The notes under the pieces were generated by a model. That model was not told where the DNA came from. It worked only from the letters and a program-made list of their open reading frames with translations, and did no database searches. From NCBI RefSeq assembly GCF_900103365.1, contig NZ_LT629703.1:6868501-6932500 (forward strand): a stretch of DNA of 64,000 nucleotides. The letters run 5' to 3'. Below are positions 48,249 to 56,207 of the stretch, one piece after another; the first letter of the stretch is position 1; each line of letters starts with the position of its first letter. Made by a program: the position numbers and the translations under genes. Source of the DNA: Afipia sp. GAS231. GTDB taxonomy: Bacteria; Pseudomonadota; Alphaproteobacteria; Rhizobiales; Xanthobacteraceae.

Positions 48249-49019
48249 ATGGCAGGGATTCTTGAAGGCAAGGTCGCGCTCGTCACCGGCGGCGCGTCGG
48301 GGATTGGGCAGGCGACCGCTGTGGTGATGGCGCGCGAGGGCGCCGTTGTCGCGGTCACCGACCGCGCCGAGGCGGATGCCGCGGCGACGGTGGCGCTGAT
48401 CAATGCCGCCGGCGGGCAGGCGATTGCGATCGGCGGCGACGTCACGCGCGAAGCCGATGTCGCCGCGATGGTGGCGCGCACGGTCGCAGCCTTCGGGCGG
48501 ATCGATTGCGCGTTCAACAATGCCGGCATTGCGCCACGCGCCGTCGGTCCCGCCGGCCAGCGCATTCACGAGCTCAGCCAGGAATCGTTCGATCGTATGC
48601 TCGCCGTCAACCTGACTGGCGTGTTTCTGTGTCTCAAGCACGAAGTCACCCAGATGCTGTCGCAGGGCAAGGGCGGCGCGATCGTCAACACCGCCTCGAT
48701 CGCCGGCCTGGTTGGGCTTGCCACCTCGTCGCATTACGTCGCGGCCAAGCACGGCGTGGTCGGACTGACCAAGAGTGCGGCGCTCGAATACGCCCTCGAC
48801 GGCATCCGCGTGAACTGCGTCAATCCCGGCTACATCACCACGCCAATGACCAGGGAGACCGTCGAAGAGCGCGGCGATGAAATTCTCGCCAAGGTGCCGA
48901 TGCGGCGGATGGGCGTGCCGACCGAAATCGCGGAAGCCGTGGCCTGGATGTGTTCCGACAAGGCCTCGTTCATGACCGGTGCCGCACATGCGATCGACGG
49001 CGGCTACTACGCCGCCTGA
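48249..49019 (+). CDS. SDR family oxidoreductase (classical)
   Basis: The 256-residue protein has TGGASGIGQATAVVMAREG (cofactor loop, residue ~14), NNAGIAPR (~90), the catalytic Ser in VNTASIAGLVG (~143) and YVAAKHGVVGLTKSAALEY (Tyr-x3-Lys, ~160). The Asp in VTDRAEA near residue 38 favours NAD. It is 31 bases downstream of the MDR gene, in one probable operon. Substrate unknown. Confidence 0.93.
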   Translation: MAGILEGKVALVTGGASGIGQATAVVMAREGAVVAVTDRAEADAAATVALINAAGGQAIAIGGDVTREADVAAMVARTVAAFGRIDCAFNNAGIAPRAVGPAGQRIHELSQESFDRMLAVNLTGVFLCLKHEVTQMLSQGKGGAIVNTASIAGLVGLATSSHYVAAKHGVVGLTKSAALEYALDGIRVNCVNPGYITTPMTRETVEERGDEILAKVPMRRMGVPTEIAEAVAWMCSDKASFMTGAAHAIDGGYYAA

Positions 49020-49029
49020 GGCGGCGATC

Positions 49030-49088
49030 CTGTTGAAGGGCGCGAAATTCGGCAAGCAACTGGTGCGGGTCGGGCCGACAAGGCGTGA
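49030..49088 (+). pseudogene. Remnant: duplicated 3' tail of the MDR oxidoreductase gene
   Basis: From 49030 the sequence repeats the last ~60 bases of the MDR gene at 48158-48217 with few changes. Both encode LLKGA-FGKQLVRVGP, but the copy has AKF for ANF, then loses one base after GGGCCG and runs on. It begins 10 bases after the SDR stop. It is best read as what is left of a second MDR gene lost by deletion, or a partial tandem duplication. Confidence 0.85.
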
Positions 49089-49470
49089 GCCTCAGCGCGC
49101 TCATCGATGACTGCTTTCGACGCAAAAACGCCCGATCAAAGCCTCACTTCCGATCTGATGACGCCCGATGCCTTATTGCATGGGATGTCGCGGCTGTTTG
49201 CCGCCGCGAGGTGGCGCACGGCTGATCTGTTGCTGTACCAAAACGGGAGAGAGCATCAGCTTCGATGCTTCGGGATAAAGACGATCATGAACATGCGCGA
49301 CATGCCGACGATTGTCGGGATGCCGCGGCATATTGTTGGCGATCGATGTTGCACTTCGGCATCGACGAATCTTTAAATCGAAAGACGGCGTCCGGCTTAT
49401 TGCTGCGCCAACCGACCAACCTAAAATACCTCGATCAGGATAACCGCCGCTCGAACCCTCAACGTCGCGC
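49089..49470. other. Gap without a supportable gene
   Basis: This 382-base stretch, lower in GC than its surroundings, holds an 89-codon open frame at 49107-49376 on the plus strand. That frame has no convincing ribosome site and its product (MTAFDAKTPDQSLTSDLM..., Cys-rich end) resembles nothing I know. No repeats or strong stems were seen. It may be decayed DNA next to the MDR remnant. Confidence 0.5.
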
Positions 49471-50682
49471 ATGAACACTCAGCATTCGGAACCAGGAACC
49501 AAACGCCCCATATTTGGGCAACGAAAAATCGCGCCTCGCGTTTTGGTTGTCGATGGAAAGAATCACAATCGCACCTTTCTCATCGAGATTCTCGAGGAAC
49601 TGGGCTTCATTTCCAGCGAATGCGCGAGTTCCGCTGAGCTGACTGCCGTACTTGACGCTGCGCCGGATATTATCGTTCTCGGAATGTCGGGTGATGGCAT
49701 CGAGCTCGACAAAATTTTAGGGATTCTTGCTGCAAACGAGTTCGGCGGGTGGGTGCTTTCCATCGGCCCGCGGGACTCGACCCTTCTCACCGCTGTGCGG
49801 CAACTTGGCAATGAGCTGGGCATTGCAATGCTGCCGACGTTGCCGACGCCCTTCAGCGCCGAAGCGCTGCGCGACAGCCTCTCCATGTTTCTTCCTCAGG
49901 GAGCAAGACCCCGCCCGGTCGTCGACGTAGCAGAAGCGCTAAAGCTGGACTGGTTCGAATTGTGGTATCAGCACAAAATCGACGCCCATTCGCTCGCTCC
50001 GCGCGGCGCCGAGGCACTTGTCCGCATGCGCCATCCCACCTGGGGAATTGTTTCGCCCGCAGATTTCATCCCCGATTGCAGGGATCCGAGCTTCCGCGGA
50101 TTTTCGGAGCTGGTGATCAACCGCGCCCTGGAAGATTGGCACTATTTCCTCGGGCAGCAAGGCCCGATCGGAATCTCGATTAACTTGCCGGTCGCCTTTC
50201 TTGGGGATCAATCGGCGGTCGCAGAGATGTGCCTGAAAATGCCGAAGCATCCGGCGTTCGGCGGATTGCTCATCGAAATTGGCTGCGAAGATGTCTTGCG
50301 TCATCGTGATATGGTGCTGGAAATTGCTCAACGACTGAGGTTTCGAAACATCGCGATCTCGATTGACGACGTTGGCGCCGACTGGCCGGCCCTGGCGGCG
50401 TTCGATATCTTTCCCTTCATTGAACTCAAGGTTGATCGGCAATTCATCAACGGCTGCGCGGATGACCGGCTGAAACAAATCGTGTGTCGTGGAATCCTCG
50501 ATCTCGCAGATTACCATGGTGTGCGGACAGTCGCGAAGGGTGTCGAAACCCGTGCTGATTTCTGCGCAATCCACGATATGGGTTTTGACCAGGTCCAGGG
50601 GTTCCTGTTCGGCAAGCCGTTGAGCGCCAGGAAATTCGCGCGGGCGGCCCTCACGCGCTCTTCACTGATCACGCAAAATTAG
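49471..50682 (+). CDS. Degenerate receiver-EAL domain protein
   Basis: The 403-residue protein has a receiver-like domain (~22-140: RVLVVDGKNHNRTFLIEILEELGF) in which the acidic pair is altered and the phospho-acceptor site reads DIIVLGMSG instead of D. An EAL domain follows (~155-400). EALVRMRHPTWGIVSPADFI, the Asn of SINLPVAFL, the Glu of LIEIGCED, and KVDRQF are kept. The DDFGTG loop is IDDVGADW and the Glu of AEGVE is Lys (AKGVE). It may bind c-di-GMP without cutting it. Convergent with a phosphoesterase gene. Confidence 0.85.
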   Translation: MNTQHSEPGTKRPIFGQRKIAPRVLVVDGKNHNRTFLIEILEELGFISSECASSAELTAVLDAAPDIIVLGMSGDGIELDKILGILAANEFGGWVLSIGPRDSTLLTAVRQLGNELGIAMLPTLPTPFSAEALRDSLSMFLPQGARPRPVVDVAEALKLDWFELWYQHKIDAHSLAPRGAEALVRMRHPTWGIVSPADFIPDCRDPSFRGFSELVINRALEDWHYFLGQQGPIGISINLPVAFLGDQSAVAEMCLKMPKHPAFGGLLIEIGCEDVLRHRDMVLEIAQRLRFRNIAISIDDVGADWPALAAFDIFPFIELKVDRQFINGCADDRLKQIVCRGILDLADYHGVRTVAKGVETRADFCAIHDMGFDQVQGFLFGKPLSARKFARAALTRSSLITQN

Positions 50683-50767
50683 AGCGGGGCATGGTTGCCG
50701 TTGTCGGCGGTCAGGACGTCGGCTAGGGCGATCTGTCGGCCGTCCGACGTGGAGGTAGCTCCGACCC

Positions 50768-51604
50768 TCAGCTTTTCGACGCCTTGAGCACGTCGTCGAG
50801 ATCGATATCGATCTGGCCCTGTGCCTTGACGTGACGAACCTCAAAACTGTCGGACGCAAACCGATACTCGACCAGCCCGCATTCCTTGATGCCGATCAGC
50901 TCCTGCCGCGCTTCCGAAATCTTGAAGGCGGCCGACGGCGCCCAGACGTGGCGGGTGTGGCCAAACGTGAAGTCGCGGCGCTGGTGAACGTGGCCTGACG
51001 CGATCAGCCGCAGGTTGACCTTGCCCAACATCTCGATCAGTTGCTGGCGCCGGGGCTGCGGCACGTAGCGGATCGCGGAAGACTCAAGCTCGGGATCGCC
51101 GGGCGTGTTGAGAAACAGCGGCTTGTGGATGAACAGCGCCACCGGCTTGCCGTTCACACGTCCGAGTTCTGACGCGAGCCAGTCGAATTGCTCGGCCTCG
51201 CTTTCGATCCCGGTGTTCATGATCAGCGAGTTCAGTCCGATGAAGCACCAGCCGGCCTCCTCGAAGCGCCAGCGGTCCTCGCCGATCACGTCGATGAAAT
51301 TCTGCCGCAGCGGCTCGGTCGCCGGATGTGGCGGCACCGGGCCGATCGCGGTCGGGTTGTCGCCGAGGTCGTGATTGCCGGGAAGATAGCGGCAGGGCAC
51401 CGGCAGCGCCTCATGCAGCGACTTGGCGAATTCGAGATCCTTCCGGCTGGTCGGGCCGTCGAACGAGAGATCGCCGCTGTTGACCACGATGTCCGGCCGC
51501 GTCGCGTCGATATGCGCGCGGACGTGATCGAAATTGTCGGTCAGCAGTTGCAGACGGCGGGCGAGGTGGGTATCCGAAATTTGCGTCAGGCGGAACTGGG
51601 TCAT
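50768..51604 (-). CDS. Metallophosphoesterase, CpdA-like (calcineurin fold)
   Basis: The start at ATG 51604 follows AAAGGAAT. The 278-residue protein contains all dimetal motifs: TQISDTHLARR (D-x-H, residue ~9), VVNSGDLSFDG (GD), YLPGNHDLGDN (GNHD), IHKPLF (His), and SGHVHQRRDF (GH-x-H). These match class III cyclic-nucleotide phosphodiesterases of the CpdA/Rv0805 group. cAMP hydrolysis is likely but other phosphoesters are possible. An open extension upstream (48 codons) is not supported. Confidence 0.9.
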   Translation of the reverse strand: MTQFRLTQISDTHLARRLQLLTDNFDHVRAHIDATRPDIVVNSGDLSFDGPTSRKDLEFAKSLHEALPVPCRYLPGNHDLGDNPTAIGPVPPHPATEPLRQNFIDVIGEDRWRFEEAGWCFIGLNSLIMNTGIESEAEQFDWLASELGRVNGKPVALFIHKPLFLNTPGDPELESSAIRYVPQPRRQQLIEMLGKVNLRLIASGHVHQRRDFTFGHTRHVWAPSAAFKISEARQELIGIKECGLVEYRFASDSFEVRHVKAQGQIDIDLDDVLKASKS

Positions 51605-51677
51605 GCAATATTCCTTTTGGTCTCCTGCTATCAAAATTTGAAATCGAAACGATGACGAAATTGAAAATCGTGTCACA

Positions 51678-51701
51678 TCATACTTAGTTTCATACTTAGT
51701 T
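51678..51701. promoter_or_regulatory. Two tandem 12-base repeats upstream of the phosphoesterase gene
   Basis: TCATACTTAGTT occurs twice without a gap, 73-97 bases upstream of the phosphoesterase ATG. Tandem direct repeats of this size can be response-regulator sites (OmpR/PhoB class), but no consensus match is claimed. Confidence 0.4.
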
Positions 51702-51702
51702 A

Positions 51703-51745
51703 TCATCCCCGCCTTGTACGCAATTGCGCACGAGGCGGGTGATGA
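51703..51745. repeat. Short palindromic element with GCAATTGC core
   Basis: TCATCCCCGCCTTGTACGCAA and TTGCGCACGAGGCGGGTGATGA pair over ~20 positions with two mismatches and one bulge. It lies between the phosphoesterase and hydrolase genes, just after the hydrolase stop on the minus strand, and may be a 3' stem-loop. Confidence 0.75.
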
Positions 51746-51764
51746 CAACTCGCCTCGTTGACAA

Positions 51765-52751
51765 TCAACCCAACGTCCGTTGCCAGAACGCCAGCATATC
51801 CGCGCGAAACAATTCGCTCTCGCCGGCGCGGCTGCCGATCTTGGCGCCCTTGCGGCCGTAACCGGCCGTCAGCGCGTAGACCATCAGGTCGCGATCACTG
51901 AGCTTGCTGTCGGCGACATCGCGCAGCGGATGGATGAAGGCGCCGCTATCATCGAGGTACACCGTCGGCGCAGCGGGGGAGACCGAGGCTTCCGCGACGT
52001 TGACGATGTCGGTGCCGCGATCAAAGCTGTGCTGCGCGCCGCCGATCAGCCGCATCGCGATCGAGCCGCCGGCAAGACGGATCGCCTGGCAATGGCCCTG
52101 CACCTGCATCGGTGAGCACCATTCGTCGGCATCGCCCATGACAACGCGAATCTGGGTTTCGCCAACCCGCGGATCGAGAAACTGGTGACCGCTCCAGGGA
52201 TAGGCGGCGAGCACCGCCTTGAGCCCGGCGCCTTCGCCCAGCACGGCATCGGCGAAGCGGCGCGCGGCGGCTGTCATCACGGCGGATCCGCCGCGGCTGT
52301 GGCCCTGTGCGCCGATCCTGTTGGCATCGATCTGCGGATGGCCGGCCAAAATCTTCCACGCCGCCAGCACGTCATAGGCGCTGGATGCGAATGAAAACTG
52401 GGTCTGGTTGGCGACGGTGGAAGTAACATCGCGCGCGCCAAAGCTGTCGAGCACGAAGGTGGCGAAGCCGTCATCCGTCAGTGTCTCGGCATGGGCGAGA
52501 TGCGATGGGGCGACGCCGAGGCTACCCGGCACCACCAGGACCAGCGGCAATTTTCCGCCGCGTTGACGCTTGTCAACGGATGGCAGGAAGAGCTTGCCGT
52601 CGATGGTCAATTTGGAGAGGCCGGCGGCGTTGCTGACGACGTCGAAGTAGTTGAGCGGATTGGCGGAGGGAATGTCGAGATTCTGTCCCTTGCTGCCATG
52701 CGCAAAGACAATGTCCTGATCGCGAAACCGCAAGGCGTTATCCCCTGTCAT
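51765..52751 (-). CDS. Alpha/beta hydrolase (dienelactone hydrolase-like)
   Basis: The 328 residues from ATG 52751 (a TTG at 52796 is also possible; neither has a clear ribosome site) contain the lid-proximal PLVLVVPGSLG, the nucleophile elbow GAQGHSRGGSAVM (Ser ~155), an acidic residue in VMGDADEWC (Asp ~208), and a His in IGGAQHSFDR (~241). This Ser-Asp-His order is standard. No signal peptide. The substrate is unknown; dienelactone hydrolase family members act on esters of small acids. Minus-strand neighbour of a membrane protein gene. Confidence 0.85.
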   Translation of the reverse strand: MTGDNALRFRDQDIVFAHGSKGQNLDIPSANPLNYFDVVSNAAGLSKLTIDGKLFLPSVDKRQRGGKLPLVLVVPGSLGVAPSHLAHAETLTDDGFATFVLDSFGARDVTSTVANQTQFSFASSAYDVLAAWKILAGHPQIDANRIGAQGHSRGGSAVMTAAARRFADAVLGEGAGLKAVLAAYPWSGHQFLDPRVGETQIRVVMGDADEWCSPMQVQGHCQAIRLAGGSIAMRLIGGAQHSFDRGTDIVNVAEASVSPAAPTVYLDDSGAFIHPLRDVADSKLSDRDLMVYALTAGYGRKGAKIGSRAGESELFRADMLAFWQRTLG

Positions 52752-52840
52752 GGCGGCCGCTTGAATGCGGCGATTGATGTCGGGGATAATCTGCAACGCG
52801 CCGCGTTCGGCGTCCAGCCGCGATGCTTGCTTAAAAGATT

Positions 52841-53545
52841 TCAGAGCACGCGATAGCGGATCGCGAAGGCGTCATGGATCGCGGGCGTGGCGTCGCCTTT
52901 CGCAGCCGTCACGCCGTCGGCGAGATGCCACGGGCCGTAGCGGTCGGAGCGCGTCGGGCTGGCCGGCAGCCGCAGCTTGAACCGGCACTGGCTGTCGCCG
53001 GAGAGGTTGAGCACCACGAAGCGTTCAGCGGTGCGGTAGTCGAGCGTCACGGTGCCCTTCAGGATATTGCGGCCGTCGGCGGTCGGAACCAGTGTGTCGT
53101 CGACTTGCGCGAGTTTTTGATTCCGGTCGGTTTGCAGTTCCACCTGCGTATCGCTAACTGCCGAGAGCGCGGCCTTCGGTAGCCGGATTTCGAACTCGAC
53201 CGCAGGCTTGGTCGGATTGATGCCAAGATAGGCCAGCGCCGCGTTCCGCATGTCCGAAATCACGAAGGCGAGCAGCACCAGCACGGCGGAGGCGGCGAGG
53301 CCGTGCTTCACGAGATCGCGCCGGCTGCGGTAGCCGCTGCGGAAATAGATCGACAACCCGATCGCAACCGCCAGCGCCGCGGCCACGCCGGATAGCGCCG
53401 ACATGATCATGCCGAGCCCGCCGTCCGGGCTGTCGTCGAACAGGCCGGTCCCGGTGCCTAGGATTTTCAGCAATGAGGCGACGGAATCGGCGGGCAGTTC
53501 GGCGACACGGGCGGCACTTGCCAGGATCGGGGAGGTGATGTTCAT
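52841..53545 (-). CDS. Conserved membrane protein, hypothetical
   Basis: The 234 residues from ATG 53545 show two hydrophobic helices (~residues 42-66, MIMSALSGVAAALAVAIGLSI; ~84-100, GLAASAVLVLLAFVIS) joined by a basic loop SGYRSRRDLVKHG. A long soluble C-terminal part (~residues 105-234) follows, rich in beta strands (FEIRLPKAALSAVSDTQVEL; TVTLDYRTAERFVVLNLSGD). I do not recognise the family. An extension to 53617 is open but begins at a weaker site. Function unknown. Confidence 0.7.
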   Translation of the reverse strand: MNITSPILASAARVAELPADSVASLLKILGTGTGLFDDSPDGGLGMIMSALSGVAAALAVAIGLSIYFRSGYRSRRDLVKHGLAASAVLVLLAFVISDMRNAALAYLGINPTKPAVEFEIRLPKAALSAVSDTQVELQTDRNQKLAQVDDTLVPTADGRNILKGTVTLDYRTAERFVVLNLSGDSQCRFKLRLPASPTRSDRYGPWHLADGVTAAKGDATPAIHDAFAIRYRVL

Positions 53546-53719
53546 CGAGCCATCTCGCGGGGGCGTCTTGGAGCCGGTTTGCGGCCGGAACCTCTGGAAC
53601 TCTCGATAATTGGTCACTTGAGGCCGGATTGTGGTTCATGACCCGCATCAAGGCTGATTTGTCAGCGGGCGGCCTGACGGCTAAGAGCTTGTTCTGGCGC
53701 GGCCTTAGGGGGGATTCTC

Positions 53720-54142
53720 ATGTCGGTTCAAATGGTTTTGCTGCCGGTATTCGTTCTGGTCGGGCTTGCCTTCTTTTTGCTGTTGGGAATGGCCGCCGGC
53801 CGTGGCCGGGCGCTGAAGGGCGGAGAGACCAACCCCAGGGACGTCGCACAGGGGCAGGCGAAATGGCCGGCACGGACGGCGCAAATCGGCGATTGCTTCT
53901 CCAACCAGTTCGAAATACCGGTCCTGTTCTACATCCTGATCGCGCTGGCGCTGCCGTTGCGCCACGCCGACCTCTTCATCGTGCTGATGTCCTGGGTGTT
54001 CGTGGTGCTGCGGTTCATCCACGCCGGGATATTCGTCACCTCCAACAACGTCCAGCAGCGCGGCATGGTTTGGTTTGCCGGCGTGCTGGTGCTGCTGGCG
54101 ATGTGGATCTACTTCGCGCTGAAAATCCTGCTGTTGATCTGA
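53720..54142 (+). CDS. MAPEG family membrane protein
   Basis: The 140-residue four-helix protein has hydrophobic runs MVLLPVFVLVGLAFFLLLG, EIPVLFYILIALAL, LFIVLMSWVFVVLRFIHA and MVWFAGVLVLLAMWIYFAL. The middle segment with Asn-Gln-Phe-Glu (FSNQFEIPVLFY) matches MAPEG proteins, which include microsomal glutathione transferases and eicosanoid enzymes. In bacteria the role is unknown. It is nine bases before the RsmB-type methyltransferase gene, a probable operon. Confidence 0.88.
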   Translation: MSVQMVLLPVFVLVGLAFFLLLGMAAGRGRALKGGETNPRDVAQGQAKWPARTAQIGDCFSNQFEIPVLFYILIALALPLRHADLFIVLMSWVFVVLRFIHAGIFVTSNNVQQRGMVWFAGVLVLLAMWIYFALKILLLI

Positions 54143-54151
54143 AAGCCCTGA

Positions 54152-55450
54152 ATGACTCCCGCCGCCCGGCTGTCCGCAGCCATCGAACTGATCGAGACCA
54201 TCGACGCCCAGCGCGTTCCCGCGGCGAAGGTGCTGAAGGAGTGGGGCACCGCGCACCGCTTTGCCGGATCCGGCGACCGCGCCGCCATCGCCGGCCTGAT
54301 CTGGGACGTGCTGCGCCGGCGCGCCTCGAGCGCGTGGATCATGGATGCCGATACGCCGCGCGCGCGCGTGCTCGGCATGCTCAAGCTCGAGCGCGGCATG
54401 GATGCCGACGCAATCTCAAATCTTTGCCATGGCGACCGCTTTGCCCCGGAGCCGCTGAGCGCCGGCGAACGCGCCGCGCTGACCTCGCGGACGCTGGATG
54501 AGGCGCCGCCGCACATCGCCGGCGACTATCCGGAATGGCTGGACCCGCATCTGGCCAACGTCTTCGGCGACGATCGCGTGGCGGAAGCCACCGCGATGGC
54601 GAGCCGGGCGCCGCTCGACCTCCGTGTCAACACGCTGAAGTCCAATCGCGACAAGGTGTTGCCGCGGCTTTCGCATCTCGGCACCGAGCCGACGCCGTGG
54701 TCGCCGATCGGCCTGCGCATCGAACTCGGCGCCGACGCCCGCAACCCCGGCATCCATGCCGAGGAAGACTTTATTAAAGGCGCGATCGAGGTCCAGGACG
54801 AGGGTTCGCAGTTGGCAGCCTTGCTGTCCGGCGCCAAACCCGGCGAGCAGGTGATCGATCTCTGCGCCGGCGCCGGCGGCAAGACGCTGGCATTGGCGGC
54901 GATGATGCAGGGCAAGGGCCGGCTTATTGCGACCGATCACGACAAGCGCCAGCTCGCCCCGATCTACGAGCGGCTGTCGCGCGCCGGCATCCATAATGCC
55001 GATGTCCGCGCCCCGAAGGGCGACGCCGATCCGCTCGCCGACATCAGGGCCTCCGCCGATCTGGTGCTGATCGACGCGCCCTGTACCGGCACCGGCACCT
55101 GGCGCCGCAACCCCGACGCCAAATGGCGGATGCGCCCCGGCGCGCTGGAAGTGCGCTTGAAGGACCAGGCCGAAGTGCTTGATCGCGCGAGCGCGCTGGT
55201 GAAGCCGGGCGGCCGCATCGCTTACGTGACGTGCTCGGTACTCCCGGCCGAAAATGGCGAGCAGATCCGGGCGTTCATGGCGCGGCATCCCGAATTTTCT
55301 GTGGTGCCGCCGGAGCAGACGGCGAGCGTGCTGTGGGATAAGGCCGAGGATTTTGCGAAAGCAGCGCTGCAGTCCGCGGAAGGCTGGCTGATGACGCCGC
55401 GCAGGACGGGGACGGACGGGTTTTTCGTCAGCGTGTTGAAGAAGGCTTAA
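54152..55450 (+). CDS. RsmB/NOP family rRNA (cytosine-C5) methyltransferase
   Basis: The 432-residue protein has the RNA-binding N-terminal part (LRVNTLKSNRDKVLPRL ~153), SAM motif I IDLCAGAGGKTLALAAM (~234), IATDHDKRQLAP, and both catalytic Cys: DAPCTGTGTWRRNPDAKW (motif IV, ~310) and YVTCSVLPAENGEQI (motif VI, ~358). It methylates a cytosine of 16S rRNA or tRNA. The N-terminus lacks a long NusB-like part, so it is shorter than full RsmB. Confidence 0.94.
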   Translation: MTPAARLSAAIELIETIDAQRVPAAKVLKEWGTAHRFAGSGDRAAIAGLIWDVLRRRASSAWIMDADTPRARVLGMLKLERGMDADAISNLCHGDRFAPEPLSAGERAALTSRTLDEAPPHIAGDYPEWLDPHLANVFGDDRVAEATAMASRAPLDLRVNTLKSNRDKVLPRLSHLGTEPTPWSPIGLRIELGADARNPGIHAEEDFIKGAIEVQDEGSQLAALLSGAKPGEQVIDLCAGAGGKTLALAAMMQGKGRLIATDHDKRQLAPIYERLSRAGIHNADVRAPKGDADPLADIRASADLVLIDAPCTGTGTWRRNPDAKWRMRPGALEVRLKDQAEVLDRASALVKPGGRIAYVTCSVLPAENGEQIRAFMARHPEFSVVPPEQTASVLWDKAEDFAKAALQSAEGWLMTPRRTGTDGFFVSVLKKA

Positions 55451-55457
55451 GGAACGC

Positions 55458-55581
55458 CGTCATTCCGGGGCGCGTCGAAGACGCGAACTACGGTGCGCAA
55501 TTGCGCACCTGAGAATCTCGAACTTCTCCGATGCGCAATTGCGCATCGTAGTTCGATGCTTTGCATCGCCCCGGAACGACG
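55458..55581. repeat. Dispersed palindromic repeat, CGTCATTCCGGGG type, with two nested palindromes
   Basis: The ends CGTCATTCC and the GGAACGACG end pair with one mismatch. Inside, TGCGCAATTGCGCA occurs twice, each a perfect 14-base palindrome, flanked by GCGAACTACG/CGTAGTTCG arms. It directly follows the RsmB-type gene and abuts another repeat at 55597. Confidence 0.88.
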
Positions 55582-55596
55582 GTGCAAAATTTTCCC

Positions 55597-55681
55597 CGTC
55601 ATTGCGAGGAGCGCAGCGACGAAGCAATCCAGCTTTCTTCGTGCCGCAAAGATGGATTGCTTCGCTTCGCTCGCAATGACG
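55597..55681. repeat. Dispersed palindromic repeat, CGTCATTGCGAG type
   Basis: The ends CGTCATTGCGAG and CTCGCAATGACG are exact inverse complements, and GAAGCAATCCA pairs with TGGATTGCTTC. It is tandem to the different repeat at 55458, in the gap between convergent genes. Confidence 0.9.
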
Positions 55682-55693
55682 GCGTTGGGCATC

Positions 55694-56068
55694 TCATCCC
55701 GCCAGATGGTTCGCCGACCCCTGCTTGATCTTCCCCGCCGCATCGAGCCGCAGATACTCGCAAATCTTCGCCCCGCGCTCGTTCTGGTAAAACACCACGA
55801 TGCTGTCCGGGCTCACATACGTATCGATCAGCTCAAACCGCAGGTTCGCAATCATCGACAACGCCTTGCTCCAGTAGGCGCGGACATTCTCCTTGCCGCG
55901 CAGCGTCCCTGAGGCGTCGAAGCCGAGTGCGGGGATCTTGTCCGATGTCATCTCGAAGTCGTCGGAATAGAGCGCCAGCATCCGCTCCAGATCGTGCGAG
56001 TTCCAGGCGGCGATCCAGTCCCGCCCGAGCGCGGCGAGATGCGTTGGTTCGTGATGCGACGACGGCAT
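55694..56068 (-). CDS. NTF2-like (SnoaL) protein
   Basis: The 124-residue protein opens LAALGRDWIAAWNSHDLERMLALYSDDFEM, a textbook SnoaL start with W-x2-W/AWNSHD, and ends with EYLRLDAAGKIKQGSANHLAG. The ATG has GGAGGAAAC before it. An inverted repeat (56097-56123) sits ~29 bases upstream. It could be an isomerase, cyclase or ligand-binding protein; no catalytic set is assigned. Confidence 0.85.
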   Translation of the reverse strand: MPSSHHEPTHLAALGRDWIAAWNSHDLERMLALYSDDFEMTSDKIPALGFDASGTLRGKENVRAYWSKALSMIANLRFELIDTYVSPDSIVVFYQNERGAKICEYLRLDAAGKIKQGSANHLAG

Positions 56069-56096
56069 TGGTTTCCTCCATTCTGCCTCTGGGACA

Positions 56097-56123
56097 AATT
56101 AGGTCAATAATACTGACCTAATT
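56097..56123. promoter_or_regulatory. Operator-like inverted repeat between NTF2-like gene and guaA
   Basis: AATTAGGTCA and TGACCTAATT are perfect inverse complements with a 7-base AT-rich spacer. It lies 29 bases before the NTF2-like ATG and overlaps a TATTAT-like -10 on that strand. Sites of this shape are used by TetR and HxlR-type repressors; no such gene is adjacent. Confidence 0.6.
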
Positions 56124-56207
56124 GCGTCTGTCCATCCCCTGCAGAAGAATGTGGGCCGCCCGTTTGCCGCGGTTGCGAGAGGGCGTCCCGTCGCGTAATT
56201 CCTCTCC

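Noticed and set aside
49107..49376. 89-codon hypothetical gene
   Set aside because: No convincing ribosome site, no recognisable motif, and it sits in a region that holds a gene remnant; treated as unsupported.
48249..50682. Genomic island or phage segment around the degenerate EAL gene
   Set aside because: GC seems somewhat lower, but there is no integrase, tRNA site, direct repeat pair or phage gene, so transfer is not supported beyond a hint.
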